Assembly (NCBI GenBank): GCA_949295265.1
Contig: CASFKR010000001.1
Location: forward strand, 1 to 50,741
DNA from: an uncultured Verrucomicrobiota bacterium
Lineage (GTDB): Bacteria; Verrucomicrobiota; Kiritimatiellia; RFP12; UBA3636
DNA: 50,741 bases
Direction: 5' to 3'
In this document: positions 41,733 to 50,694 of the stretch, piece after piece
How the letters are laid out: every line of letters starts with the position of its first letter
Position numbering within the stretch: the stretch's first letter is position 1
Notes under the pieces: generated by a model
Database searches by the model: none
What the model was told of the DNA's origin: nothing
Seen by the model: only the letters and a program-made list of their open reading frames with translations
Position numbers and translations under genes: made by a program

Positions 41733-42554
41733 ATGGACTATTCGGATGTTTTGCGGAATGCGGGTACGCTTCTGGAAAAGATGCGCCGCGCCGCGCCACT
41801 TGTACACTGCCTGACGAATCATGTGGTGACGAATTTCACGGCAAACGCGCTGATGGCTGCGGGCGGCGCCCCGGCGATGATTCACGATCCGGAGGAAGCC
41901 GGAATCTTTGCCGGCGTGGCCAACGCACTCCTCGTGAATCTGGGAACGCTCGAGCGGGAACAGGCGCAGGCCATGCGCGCAGCGGTCCAGGCGGCCGTCG
42001 CGGCGGGTCGCCCCTGGGTGCTCGACCCGGTTGCCGTGGGTGCGTTGCCGTTCCGGACGGATTTTGCGCGCGAAATGCTCGCCCTCAAGCCCTCGCTGGT
42101 GCGGGGTAATGCCAGTGAAATTCTGGCGTTGAGCGGCGGCAAAAAGGGCGGGCGCGGCGTGGACAGCGTGGACTCCGTGCTGGATGCCGAAGCGGCTGCC
42201 CGCGCGCTTGCGGAGCAGACCGGCGGCGCGGTTCTCGTGACGGGCGCCGTCGATCTCGTGACCATGGCCGGACGCCCCGAAAGTGTCCTTTGCTGCAATG
42301 GTACGCCGCTGTTGACGCGCGTCACGGGCGTCGGGTGCTCGCAAGGCGCGATTGCCGCCGCGCTGTGCGCCTGCTGCGAGCGCGACTGGCTTATGGCCGG
42401 TGCGACGGCGGCGCTTCTGGTTGGGCTTGCCGGCGAAGTGGCGGAAAGTGAAACGCGGCGTCCCGGTTCCTTCCAGATTGCCTTTCTGGATGCGCTCGAT
42501 GAAGTGGACGCGGAGCTGATTCTCCGTTCCGGAAAGGGGGCAGTGGAAACATGA
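41733..42554 (+). CDS. thiM: Hydroxyethylthiazole kinase
   Basis: 273 residues. The ThiM start PLVHCLTNHVVTNFTANALMA, the GRPWVLDPVAVGA strand, RGNASEI, and VTGVGCSQGA with the catalytic Cys near the anion hole are all present. It phosphorylates 4-methyl-5-(2-hydroxyethyl)thiazole, a salvage route to thiamine. ATG 41733 has no Shine-Dalgarno. Its TGA overlaps the thiE start (ATGA), so the pair is translationally coupled. ThiD is not in the window. Confidence 0.95.
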   Translation: MDYSDVLRNAGTLLEKMRRAAPLVHCLTNHVVTNFTANALMAAGGAPAMIHDPEEAGIFAGVANALLVNLGTLEREQAQAMRAAVQAAVAAGRPWVLDPVAVGALPFRTDFAREMLALKPSLVRGNASEILALSGGKKGGRGVDSVDSVLDAEAAARALAEQTGGAVLVTGAVDLVTMAGRPESVLCCNGTPLLTRVTGVGCSQGAIAAALCACCERDWLMAGATAALLVGLAGEVAESETRRPGSFQIAFLDALDEVDAELILRSGKGAVET

Positions 42555-43207
42555 GCGTCCTGGCGCCCGAGCAATATGCCGTTTATCTGATTACCGATAA
42601 TCCCTCGCGCTATGCGGGGGATTTTCTGGAAAATGTCGAAGCGGCGGTTGCCGGCGGCGTGACGCTCGTGCAGTATCGCGACAAAGAATCGGACGGACGC
42701 CGCCTGTACGAGCGGTGTCTGCGCCTTCGCCGTATGCTTCGCGAGCGCGGCATCCCCCTGTGCGTCAACAATCTGCCCGGGCTGGCTCTCGCGGTGGATG
42801 CGGAAGCCGTCCACGTCGGGCAGGAAGATATGCCGCCGGAAGCGGTCCGCCGCGCCGTGGGCCGCCGCATGGACATCGGCTGGAGCGTCACATGCGCGGC
42901 GGAAGCCCGTGCGGTGGACCGTTCGCTCGTGGATGCCGTTGGAATCGGTCCGGTATTCGATGCTCGTGCCACGAAGGCGGATGCGGCCGATGCGATGGGC
43001 CTCGCCGGGCTGGAGGAAATCGTGCGCCTGTGCAGCGGGCTGCCGACCGTTGCCGTCGGCGGCGTAACCGTCGAACGCGTAGAGAGCTTTTTCCGGACGG
43101 GCGTCGATGGCGTATCGGTCGTGTCGGCTTTTTCAAAATCGGAGCATCCGGGGGCCGTCGCTCAGGCGCTTCTGGAAGCCCGCAAGCGCGTGAAGAATCT
43201 TGCATGA
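42551..43207 (+). CDS. thiE: Thiamine-phosphate synthase
   Basis: 218 residues, standard size. Phosphate- and substrate-binding motifs LVQYRDKE, VHVGQEDMP, VGIGPVFDARATKADA and VAVGGV line up with the ThiE TIM barrel. It joins hydroxymethylpyrimidine diphosphate to the thiazole phosphate made by ThiM. It overlaps thiM and the following gene by 4 nt each (ATGA), giving a tight three-gene operon. Confidence 0.96.
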   Translation: MSVLAPEQYAVYLITDNPSRYAGDFLENVEAAVAGGVTLVQYRDKESDGRRLYERCLRLRRMLRERGIPLCVNNLPGLALAVDAEAVHVGQEDMPPEAVRRAVGRRMDIGWSVTCAAEARAVDRSLVDAVGIGPVFDARATKADAADAMGLAGLEEIVRLCSGLPTVAVGGVTVERVESFFRTGVDGVSVVSAFSKSEHPGAVAQALLEARKRVKNLA

Positions 43208-44118
43208 AGTTTTCTCGCGCGCTTTCTGTTTTCGCGGCGCTGATGCTGGCTTTTGCACCCGCCGGGCGTGCCGCACCCGCCGACGTCGGCGCGGCGCCGG
43301 ATGCGGTCCGCACCGCCGCAGCGACGTTGCCGCCGCTGGCGGGACTGATGGAGCGCCTGGCGGCGGGACGCTGGACGTGCGTCACGCTTGTCCGCGCGGG
43401 TCAGGATCCGCATACCTACGAACCGACGCCCCGCCAGCTCAAGTCCGTGATGGGCGCCGCGTTTCTCGTCGGAAGCGGCATGCCGTTTGAGCAGGTGCTC
43501 GGCGAACGCCTCCGGAAACTTGCGCCGCAACTCACGCTCATCGTTCCCGAGGTGCCCGCCGAATCGAAGCCTGCGCACGAATCCGCTTCTGCGGCCGTCG
43601 CGCCGCAGGAACATGGGCATGACCATGGTGCGGGCGAGCCGCATTGCTGGCTCGCCCCCGCCTGGCTCGATGTCGCCGCCGCGCAGATTTCCGCGGCGCT
43701 GACCGCCGCCGACCCCGCCGGGCGCGAAGCGTACGCCGCCGCGCTGGCTGCGTTCCGTGAAGCCCTCGCGCAAACCCTTGCGGATTTGCGCTCGCGCACC
43801 TGGCCAGCCTCCGCCTTCGTGGCGGTTCATCCCGCGTATGGCGGGTTTGCGCATGCCGCCGGGCTCGAACAGCTCGCCCTCGAGGAAAACGGTCAGGCCC
43901 CGGGGCCGCGCCACCTCAAGGAACTGCGCGACCGCGTGCGGGTACTTGGCGTTCAGGTGCTCTTTGTGCAAAATCAGACCGAGGCGCGGCGTGCCGCCCC
44001 CTTGGTGCGCGCACTGGGGTTGCGCACGGTGGAGGTCAATCCGCTCGGGCGCGACCCGCTGGCCACGCTCCGCGCGCTTGCGGACGGGATCTCCGAGCCC
44101 GCTCCGGCGCAGCCGTAG
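43204..44118 (+). CDS. ZnuA/TroA-type metal-binding ABC substrate-binding protein
   Basis: 304 residues. Signal peptide at 1-23 (cleavage near GRA/AP). Metal-site residues of the cluster A-I family are visible: His in DPHTYEPTP, His in EPHCWLAPAW, His in AVHPAYGGFA, and an acidic residue in the final VNPLGRD region. A short His-rich loop (EHGHDHGAGEPH) between the first two is typical of zinc-specific members. It should capture zinc or manganese in the periplasm, but no membrane or ATPase partner is adjacent. The 4-nt overlap with thiE means it is made with the thiamine genes; the reason is unknown. Confidence 0.88.
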   Translation: MKFSRALSVFAALMLAFAPAGRAAPADVGAAPDAVRTAAATLPPLAGLMERLAAGRWTCVTLVRAGQDPHTYEPTPRQLKSVMGAAFLVGSGMPFEQVLGERLRKLAPQLTLIVPEVPAESKPAHESASAAVAPQEHGHDHGAGEPHCWLAPAWLDVAAAQISAALTAADPAGREAYAAALAAFREALAQTLADLRSRTWPASAFVAVHPAYGGFAHAAGLEQLALEENGQAPGPRHLKELRDRVRVLGVQVLFVQNQTEARRAAPLVRALGLRTVEVNPLGRDPLATLRALADGISEPAPAQP

Positions 44119-44249
44119 CGGGCATCGGCGGCGTCGCGCATCGCAACCCGCCACGCACGGCCGCCCCATCGCCCGCCGTCCTGCAGCGTCCGACCCTGCC
44201 CGGACTCTCCCTTTTTTCTGTTTTTCGAACGCTTCAGCCAACTGCTTGT

Positions 44250-45872
44250 ATGAGTCTGCGCGGAAACATCGGGCGCGTCATGTCCGGCACTATGCTCAGC
44301 CGCATTCTGGGGCTGGTGCGGGAGATGTTGCAGTCGCGCCTCATTGGTGCGGGCATGGAGCAATCGGCCTTTTCGTTTGCGTTCTGCATCCCGAACCTCA
44401 CACGCCGCCTGTTCGGTGAAGGCGCGCTGACTGCGGCCTTTCTCCCGGTTTTCAAGGGCGAAATCGAAGAAGCCCGCTGGGCCTCCGCACAGCGGCTGGC
44501 GCGTGCCGTTTCGAGCATGATCTTTCTGCTGCTGGGCGCGGCCACGCTCCTCGTTATGCTTGGCATCACCGGGTTTCTGGAGGCGGCGGAGCCCGGTACG
44601 CGCGTCGGACTGACGCTCTCCCTGACGCGCACCATGCTCCCGTACGGCGTACTGATTTGCGGTGCCGCCTTCGGGATGGGCATTCTCAATGCGCTCAACC
44701 GCTGGAATGCCGCATCGTTTACGCCGTGCCTGCTCAATATCGTCTGGATTTCCGGGCTCGGTCTGGTCGCTTTTCTGCCTGGACTGGATGCCGCGGCGCG
44801 GGTGCGCATCCTGAGCGGTGCCATTCTCCTCGCGGGCGCGCTCCAGCTCGCATTCATGGTCTGGTGCGTCCGCCGCGCCAAGCGCGTCGAAGGACAGGGC
44901 GTCACGCTGGCACTGACACTGCAGGGGTGGCGCGATCCGCTGACGCGCCGCGTCTGGCACAAGACCTTTCAGGGCGCCATCGGCGCCGGTGCCAATCAGC
45001 TGTGCACGTTTGCCGACCAGATTCTCGCACAGTTGGCGTCGCCGTGGGCAGCCGGGGTCATCGGCTATGCCGACCGCCTGATGGAGCTGCCGCTCGGCGT
45101 TGTCGGCGTCTCGGTCGGTACGGTGCTGCTGCCGACGCTCAGCGGCGCTTTCCGGCGCAAGGAAACCGGCGAGGCGCAGCGCATTTTTCTCAAGGCAACG
45201 GGGGACATGCTCTTTATCATGATTCCGGCGGCGGTCGGTCTTGCCGTGCTGGCACCCGACATCACGCGCGTGGTCTATCAGGGACGCGCCTTTGACGAGC
45301 TGGCGACGCTCCGCGTCTCCCGTGCACTCATCTGCTATGCACCGGGCCTCGTTCTGTTCGGTCTGAACAAAGCGCTCACGCCGTGGTTCCATGCGCAGCA
45401 GGATATCCGCACGCCGATGCTCGTGACGCTCTGGATGGTCGGTGCCAACCTCGTGCTGAATGTACTGGCGGTCTTCTGTCTGCCGGTTGAATGGCGGCAT
45501 GCGGGCATTGCGTCCAGCACGGTTTTGTGCGCGCTCTTCACCTGTGTGTCGCTTCTGATTCTCGCGCGGCGGGGCGGATATTTCCCGAGCCTCCGGGCCC
45601 TGGGCCGCAAGGTGCTGGCGATGACGCTGGCCGCGGGCGTGATGGGCACCGTGCTCCTGCTGACCGCGCCCGTGCTGCGCGCCGCGGCTGTCCCGTCCTT
45701 CCTGACCGTCGATTTCCTGCGCCATGTCTGGACGCTCGGCCTGCAGGTCGTGCTGGGTGCCGCCCTCTACTTCCTCACGGTAATTCCCCTCCTGCGGGGC
45801 GGCGGGCGGGGAACCCCCGCTGGTAGTGCCGGCCGGGGCGGCGGTGCCGCCAACTCTGCCGGCTGGCGTTAA
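44250..45872 (+). CDS. murJ: Lipid II flippase MurJ
   Basis: 540 residues with about 14 membrane segments. The start RGNIGRVMSGTMLSRILGLVREMLQSRLIG contains the family's conserved S-R-x-L-G-x-x-R-E. FRRLFGEGALTAAF-type sequence (NLTRRLFGEGALTAAFLPVF) and the R/D-rich second helix follow. It flips lipid II across the inner membrane for peptidoglycan assembly. It lies 131 nt after the metal-binding protein gene, which may make it part of the same transcript. The C-terminus is Gly/Arg-rich. Confidence 0.95.
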   Translation: MSLRGNIGRVMSGTMLSRILGLVREMLQSRLIGAGMEQSAFSFAFCIPNLTRRLFGEGALTAAFLPVFKGEIEEARWASAQRLARAVSSMIFLLLGAATLLVMLGITGFLEAAEPGTRVGLTLSLTRTMLPYGVLICGAAFGMGILNALNRWNAASFTPCLLNIVWISGLGLVAFLPGLDAAARVRILSGAILLAGALQLAFMVWCVRRAKRVEGQGVTLALTLQGWRDPLTRRVWHKTFQGAIGAGANQLCTFADQILAQLASPWAAGVIGYADRLMELPLGVVGVSVGTVLLPTLSGAFRRKETGEAQRIFLKATGDMLFIMIPAAVGLAVLAPDITRVVYQGRAFDELATLRVSRALICYAPGLVLFGLNKALTPWFHAQQDIRTPMLVTLWMVGANLVLNVLAVFCLPVEWRHAGIASSTVLCALFTCVSLLILARRGGYFPSLRALGRKVLAMTLAAGVMGTVLLLTAPVLRAAAVPSFLTVDFLRHVWTLGLQVVLGAALYFLTVIPLLRGGGRGTPAGSAGRGGGAANSAGWR

Positions 45873-45999
45873 CCGACCGGCCATGATTGCCCGTTGCGCG
45901 CATATGGGGAGGTTACGCTGCCTCGGGTCCCCGGGTACTGCCTCCGCAGCACCCGATGGTGCCTTTTTCAGTCGGCAGATTGCGGTGCCGCCTGAGGTT

Positions 46000-46093
46000 G
46001 CATGATTCGATCCCCTTCGCGGGTTGTGGTCGCGCGAGTACGGCGGCAGCGGCGCGGTGGTATCGCTGCGCTGGAAGCCTCGCCGATATCTGG
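46000..46093 (+). repeat. Intergenic repeat R1, copy 2
   Basis: Aligns with 41312-41413 over its whole length (GCATGATT, CCCCTTCG, CGCGCGAG, GGTGGTATCG, GCGCTG.AAGCCT, GCCGA.ATCTG). It runs directly into the minisatellite at 46092. The preceding 127 nt after murJ show nothing further. Confidence 0.75.
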
Positions 46094-46200
46094 GGCCACT
46101 GGGGGGCACGGTTGTGCCTTTGATGGGGCCACTGGGGGCACGGTTGTGCCTTTGATGGGGCCACTGGGGGGCACGGTTGTGCCTTTGATGGGGCTGCTGG
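46092..46200. repeat. Minisatellite of 32-33-bp units with internal hairpin
   Basis: Three full units start at 46092, 46125 and 46157 and a partial at 46190. Each begins GGGGCCACTGGGG and contains GGCACGGTTGTGCC (5-bp stem, 4-nt loop) followed by TTTGAT. Confidence 0.85.
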
Positions 46201-46374
46201 AGCAACTGCACCTGGGCGTGCTGCACTGGCTTCGCCTTCGTGCGGCTCAGTGAGCAAAATTCCCAGCGGGCAAAGCCCGCCGGGAAAATGGATTGCCTGA
46301 ACACCTCAGTCGCATCGTTCGATGGGCCAGCGCTTGCGTGTACAATCACCGCCCGCACCAGCCATTGGATTGGC

Positions 46375-48741
46375 TCAGGGGAGGGCGGAGAGGGCGGCGG
46401 CAAAGGCTGCCGCGGCCGTTTCATCGCCCTTTTTCAGGGCATTTTCGCGCTCGGCTTTGAGGGTCTTTTTATGGTCGGCCGTAATGGCGGCCGTACGGCG
46501 CTCGGCATCTTTGCGAATCTGCTCGAACCGCCGCCGGAATTCCTCGGAATTGATGCGCGGTCCCACCGCAAACGGCTCTTTCGGGAAGGTGCGTTCTTCC
46601 TGGAAGCGGCGCCATTCGACGTCGAAGCGCTCCGCCGCATCGTAATTGCCTTCCTGATGCGCCTGATTGCGCGCTGTCACCAGCATCCCGAGATAATCCT
46701 TGCGCAAGACGTCCTCGGCGGAAGCGGCTGCACGCCGTTCCGTGGCAAGCCGGTTCTGATAGGCGCGTTCATAGGCGGAGAGCAGAGGCGGATCCGGCTC
46801 CCATGCCGCGATATCCGGAATACCGCACCAGGCCGCATAGGCAGTCAGCGGCTTGTTCAGCACGGGAAGCGAAGCCAGCGAGCGGTACGGCATCCAGAAG
46901 CGGCTCGAGGAACTGCGGCGGATGCGCAGCGCATGCGGCGCCACCGCCAGATAGAGAATGGCCAGGAGCGCCGCCACGTACCCCAGCCGCCGCAATGCCA
47001 CCACATGGCGGTGCCGCCGCACCCGGCTGCGCAGCCGCGCACAGTGGTTTTCGCCGGCAACCGAGCGGATCGTGAGCGAGGCGAGCAGCCGTTCGGCATG
47101 CTCCCACTCGTGGTGCCGGATGATCTGCTCAATGCGGTCGAGACTCCGGTTTTCGATGAGCGCGGGCAGTGCGGCGCGCTCCGAGCGGTATTCATCGTCT
47201 GGGTTGTTGGACAGGTGGGAAATTTCCTCGATGTACGCCTGCACATTCTCGTAGTTGCCGAGCTTCATTTCCTGCGGAATGAGCTGGCGCAGACGGTTCC
47301 GGCGCTCGACCGCCTTGCGCGCGTCCTGAACCGCCTCCTGCATCGTCTCGCAGAGGCGCTGCCCGCGGGGACCGGACGGCTTGAAATTGGCGGGAATGGC
47401 CAGCGACGAAGCCAGCCCGTAATCGTGGTTGTCCGCGGCGTCGCGCAGCTGTTTGAGGGCGCGATGGACCGATTCGTACGCCGCCTGATCGGCGCCGCAG
47501 GCACCGCAGAACTGGATGCCGAAGCGCATCTCGGCCCCGCATTCGAGGCAGGCGGTCTGACCGTCCCAGCCGCACCCGTCGCAAAACCGCTTTTCGATGG
47601 GGTTTACGGTGTTGCACCATTTACAGTGCCACGTGGTCCGGGTCGTCGGGATGTTGGGGCGGGCGTCCGCCAGCAGCGCCACCAGATCGGCGTCGAAGGC
47701 GGCGGCGGACTGATAGCGGCGTGCCGGATTGGTCGCCAGCGCCTTGGACAGCACGGGACGAATCGCGAAGGGTAGCTCGTCTTCGCGGAAAAAGCGCGGA
47801 TTTTTCCCGGTCAGCGCGAAAAAGAGCAGTGCGCCCAGACCGTAGACATCGGAGCGCTCATCGCACAGAGAGGCGTCCGTTTCCTGTTCCGGGGCGCCAT
47901 ACCCGAGGGAAAGCAGTTTTTCGCCGGGAACGGTCAGCGTACCGGCATTCTGGAGGCTGTTTTTCGCCTTTCCGGAGAGATGCGCCAGACCGAAGTCGGC
48001 GATTTTCGGCTCGCCGTCTGCATCCAGCAGGATATTGGCGGGCTTGAGATCGCGGTGAATGACGCCGGCCGCATGCGCCGTTTCCATGGCGCGCCCAATC
48101 TTCAGGAGGAGCGTCAGCGCATCGCGGAAGGAGTACACGCCGACGTCCAGCACGCGCCGCTCGAAGGTCTGCGGCGGGCGGGGCTGACCGGGCGCGGGCG
48201 GCGGCAGGGCCGAAGCGACGTACTCCATGACGAGGAAGGGGCCGTCGGCGTCCTCGCCCACGGCGTAGATGTGGACGATATGGGCGGAGTTGAGCGCGGC
48301 GGCGGTGCGGGCTTCGCGCAGAAAGCGGGCGCGCAGGGCCGAATCATCGCGATGGGCGGACCGGAGGCGCTTGATGGCGACGGGCCGCCCGAGACGGCGG
48401 TCGATGGCAAGCCAGACGATGCCCATGCCGCCTTCGCCGATGATCGAGCGGACCTCGTAATCCGAGGCGGGGGACGGCAGGGGCGCACCTTGGATGCGCG
48501 CCGTCCGGGCGCTCTGGATGACGACGACCGGCGTGTCGTCCGCCGCTTCCGCCGCCGGAGGCGCCAGGAACGTGCGGCGGGACGGCTGTGGCAGGGGCGT
48601 GGCAGGGGCGAGCCCCGCAGGCGGGGTCACATCCGGCGCAATCGGACGGTTGGCGAGCGAAGGAATGCGCGCCGTTGCCGCGAGGGTGGCATCGTTTTCG
48701 GGACCGTTCCCGGTCTGAGACGTTGCGTCGGAAGGATTCAT
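46375..48741 (-). CDS. Membrane Ser/Thr protein kinase with double zinc ribbon
   Basis: 788 residues. A Pro/Ala-rich N-terminal 90 residues precede a Hanks-type kinase domain (about 95-360) with GEGGMG (102-107), VAIK (K124), HRDLKPAN, DFG (249-251) and APE, all intact. Two zinc ribbons follow, with Cys at 373/376/387/390 and 398/401/412/415. Then comes a helical region, a single membrane segment (about 587-604) and a helical Glu/Lys/Arg-rich external part. Such kinases phosphorylate regulatory proteins; the target is unknown. ATG 48741 is 121 nt after the sigma-54 activator gene, suggesting one transcript. An exact 17-bp dispersed motif encodes ATPLP at residues 47-51. Confidence 0.92.
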   Translation of the reverse strand: MNPSDATSQTGNGPENDATLAATARIPSLANRPIAPDVTPPAGLAPATPLPQPSRRTFLAPPAAEAADDTPVVVIQSARTARIQGAPLPSPASDYEVRSIIGEGGMGIVWLAIDRRLGRPVAIKRLRSAHRDDSALRARFLREARTAAALNSAHIVHIYAVGEDADGPFLVMEYVASALPPPAPGQPRPPQTFERRVLDVGVYSFRDALTLLLKIGRAMETAHAAGVIHRDLKPANILLDADGEPKIADFGLAHLSGKAKNSLQNAGTLTVPGEKLLSLGYGAPEQETDASLCDERSDVYGLGALLFFALTGKNPRFFREDELPFAIRPVLSKALATNPARRYQSAAAFDADLVALLADARPNIPTTRTTWHCKWCNTVNPIEKRFCDGCGWDGQTACLECGAEMRFGIQFCGACGADQAAYESVHRALKQLRDAADNHDYGLASSLAIPANFKPSGPRGQRLCETMQEAVQDARKAVERRNRLRQLIPQEMKLGNYENVQAYIEEISHLSNNPDDEYRSERAALPALIENRSLDRIEQIIRHHEWEHAERLLASLTIRSVAGENHCARLRSRVRRHRHVVALRRLGYVAALLAILYLAVAPHALRIRRSSSSRFWMPYRSLASLPVLNKPLTAYAAWCGIPDIAAWEPDPPLLSAYERAYQNRLATERRAAASAEDVLRKDYLGMLVTARNQAHQEGNYDAAERFDVEWRRFQEERTFPKEPFAVGPRINSEEFRRRFEQIRKDAERRTAAITADHKKTLKAERENALKKGDETAAAAFAAALSALP
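48588..48604. repeat. Dispersed 17-bp motif, exact copy
   Basis: Plus-strand GTGGCAGGGGCGTGGCA in the 5' part of the kinase gene, in its disordered Pro-rich N-terminus. Confidence 0.85.
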
Positions 48742-48862
48742 GGCGTGGAAAAAGCAAACATCATCCGGAACCCGCAAACGGACGGGGCGGACGATGCTCG
48801 GAGGAGCCGGGCCGCAACCCCGGCGGTTTCTGTTGGGGAAAAGGGAAGGGGGCGCGGCGGGA

Positions 48863-50401
48863 TTACTTGCGGTACCACTCGGGCGTTACACCGAGATTGT
48901 GGATTTTGTAATGGATGACGCGCGGGGAAAGCCCGAGATCGCGCGCGGCGGCGGACATATTGCCGCCGTTGCGCTTGAGGGCTTCGACGATGAGTTCGCG
49001 CTCGAAGGAGTTGACGAGCGTCGTGAACGAGGCATCGCCGTTGGGTAGCGCATTGGATTCGGCGATGTTCTTGCCGGTCTGGAGCGACGGCGGCAGGTTG
49101 TAGCCGTGGATACAGTCGTCGGACGAGGTGAGAATCGCGCGCTCAATGCAGTTTTCCAGCTCACGGACATTGCCCGGCCAGTGATAGCTCATCATCATGT
49201 TGATGGCGGGCGTGGAGATGCGCTTGACCGACTTTCCGTAGCGGAGATTGTCCTTTTCGATGAAGTGATTCGCCAGCGGAATGATGTCCGTACGGCGGTG
49301 GCACAAATCGGGGAGGACGATGGGGAAGATGTTGAGGCGGTAATAAAGGTCCTCGCGGAACTTGCCTTCCTCCATGAGTTTTTCGAGGTTGCGGGAGGTG
49401 GCGGCGATGATGCGCACATCCGAATGCAACTCCTCATTGGAGCCCACGCGCGAGAAGGTGCGCTCCTGAAGGAAGCGCAGCAGCTTTACCTGCACGGGGA
49501 GCGACAAATCGCCGATTTCGTCGAGGAAGAGCGTACCGCCGTCGGCGGCTTCCGCGCGCCCGATGCGGCGCGTCACGGCACCGGTGAAGGAGCCTTTTTC
49601 GTGACCGAAGATTTCCGATTCGACGAGATTTTCTGGAAGCGCGGCGCAGTTGAGGGCGATGAAGGGGCGCTTGCTGCGCCCGGAGAGCCGCTTGATGGCG
49701 GAGGCGACGAGCTCCTTGCCCGTCCCGGAAGAGCCGCGGATGAGCACCGTGGCATCCGAAGGGGCGACCTGGCGGATGAGCGAGTAGACGAGCTGCATCT
49801 CGCTGGAATTCCCGACAAATTCGGACAGCGAATCGCCGGACGGCGTGAGCGCCTCCCGCAACCGCTGATTTTCCGCCATCAGGGCGCCGCGCTCTTCAAT
49901 CTCCTGGCGGCGCGTCTGCACGGCATCCGCGACGATGGTGCCGACAATTTCCAGCAGCAGGCGGTCACCCTGCAGATCGACGGACTCATCGGTCGGCCGC
50001 TCGACGGAGAGCGTGCCGATGATGGAATCGCCATGCTTGATGGGGACGCAGATGAAGGAAACGTGCTCATCCCCGCGATGGGCGCCGGTGCGGTTCAGAA
50101 AGCGTTTGTCCTTGGAAATGTCCGAAACCACCTCCGGAATGCCGGAAAACGCGACACCGCCGGTGACGCCTTCCCCGATCCGGTAGTGCCCGCGCCGTTT
50201 TTCGCGTTCATCGAGCCCTTCGTTGGCCTCGATGCGAAACTCCTCGCCGTGCCGCATCGTAAAGGTGCAACGCAGCATCCCGAGCTTCCGGTTCAGGATG
50301 TCCAGAATGTTATCCAATAAGGCGCCAACGTTTCGCTCGGAAAGGACCGCGTGTGCTACTTCACGGATAACCGTAAGCGATTTTTTCTCGTCAGGCGTCA
50401 T
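48863..50401 (-). CDS. Sigma-54-dependent activator with GAF domain and Fis-type HTH
   Basis: 512 residues. GAF sensor about 12-165, AAA+ domain about 195-430, DNA-binding HTH about 460-505. Walker A GSSGTGKE, the sigma-54-contacting loop GSFTGA (Ser in place of the usual Ala of GAFTGA), Walker [11 protein letters not shown] and the arginine-finger region are present. Architecture matches NifA/FhlA/NorR relatives. It would activate sigma-54 promoters in response to a small ligand at the GAF domain; the ligand is unknown. A sigma-54 promoter was not found in the window. Start ATG 50401, 47 nt after tRNA-Ser. Confidence 0.94.
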   Translation of the reverse strand: MTPDEKKSLTVIREVAHAVLSERNVGALLDNILDILNRKLGMLRCTFTMRHGEEFRIEANEGLDEREKRRGHYRIGEGVTGGVAFSGIPEVVSDISKDKRFLNRTGAHRGDEHVSFICVPIKHGDSIIGTLSVERPTDESVDLQGDRLLLEIVGTIVADAVQTRRQEIEERGALMAENQRLREALTPSGDSLSEFVGNSSEMQLVYSLIRQVAPSDATVLIRGSSGTGKELVASAIKRLSGRSKRPFIALNCAALPENLVESEIFGHEKGSFTGAVTRRIGRAEAADGGTLFLDEIGDLSLPVQVKLLRFLQERTFSRVGSNEELHSDVRIIAATSRNLEKLMEEGKFREDLYYRLNIFPIVLPDLCHRRTDIIPLANHFIEKDNLRYGKSVKRISTPAINMMMSYHWPGNVRELENCIERAILTSSDDCIHGYNLPPSLQTGKNIAESNALPNGDASFTTLVNSFERELIVEALKRNGGNMSAAARDLGLSPRVIHYKIHNLGVTPEWYRK

Positions 50402-50448
50402 GATGGTATTCGGTTGGCTCCTGAGGAATCACCCTATTCTTTCTTGTA

Positions 50449-50538
<90 letters not shown>

Positions 50539-50577
50539 AATCGGGGAAACCCAAATAGGCTTCGTTGTGTAGGGGGA

Positions 50578-50607
50578 ACGATATCAAAATCGCATTTGCT
50601 GATGCAA
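50578..50607 (-). promoter_or_regulatory. Possible promoter of tRNA-Ser
   Basis: Minus-strand TTGCAT (50607-50602) and TATCGT (50583-50578), spacer 18 nt, 39 nt before the tRNA 5' end. A near-palindrome of 13-bp arms at 50618-50645 lies further upstream. Confidence 0.4.
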
Positions 50608-50648
50608 GCGAAAAAGCGGGTCCGGGAAAAGATTTTCCGGAACCCTTG

Positions 50649-50694
50649 ATTGCCGAAGTAAACGCACCTGATTCGATGCGTTTACTTTTGCAAT
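50649..50694. terminator. Extended inverted repeat, probable bidirectional terminator
   Basis: 18-bp arms at 50649-50666 and 50677-50694 match at 16 of 18 positions; the inner 11 bp (AAGTAAACGCA / TGCGTTTACTT) are perfect with a 10-nt loop. It probably ends a gene beyond the window. Confidence 0.5.

Noticed and set aside
46000..46093. Integron attC site or IS end
   Set aside because: No core-site pair, no integrase or transposase and no terminal inverted repeats; classed as an unassigned repeat.
45913..46257. Minus-strand repeat protein (Pro/Ser/Gln/Lys-rich)
   Set aside because: It is the translation of the 32-33-bp minisatellite; unit lengths of 32 and 33 change the frame.
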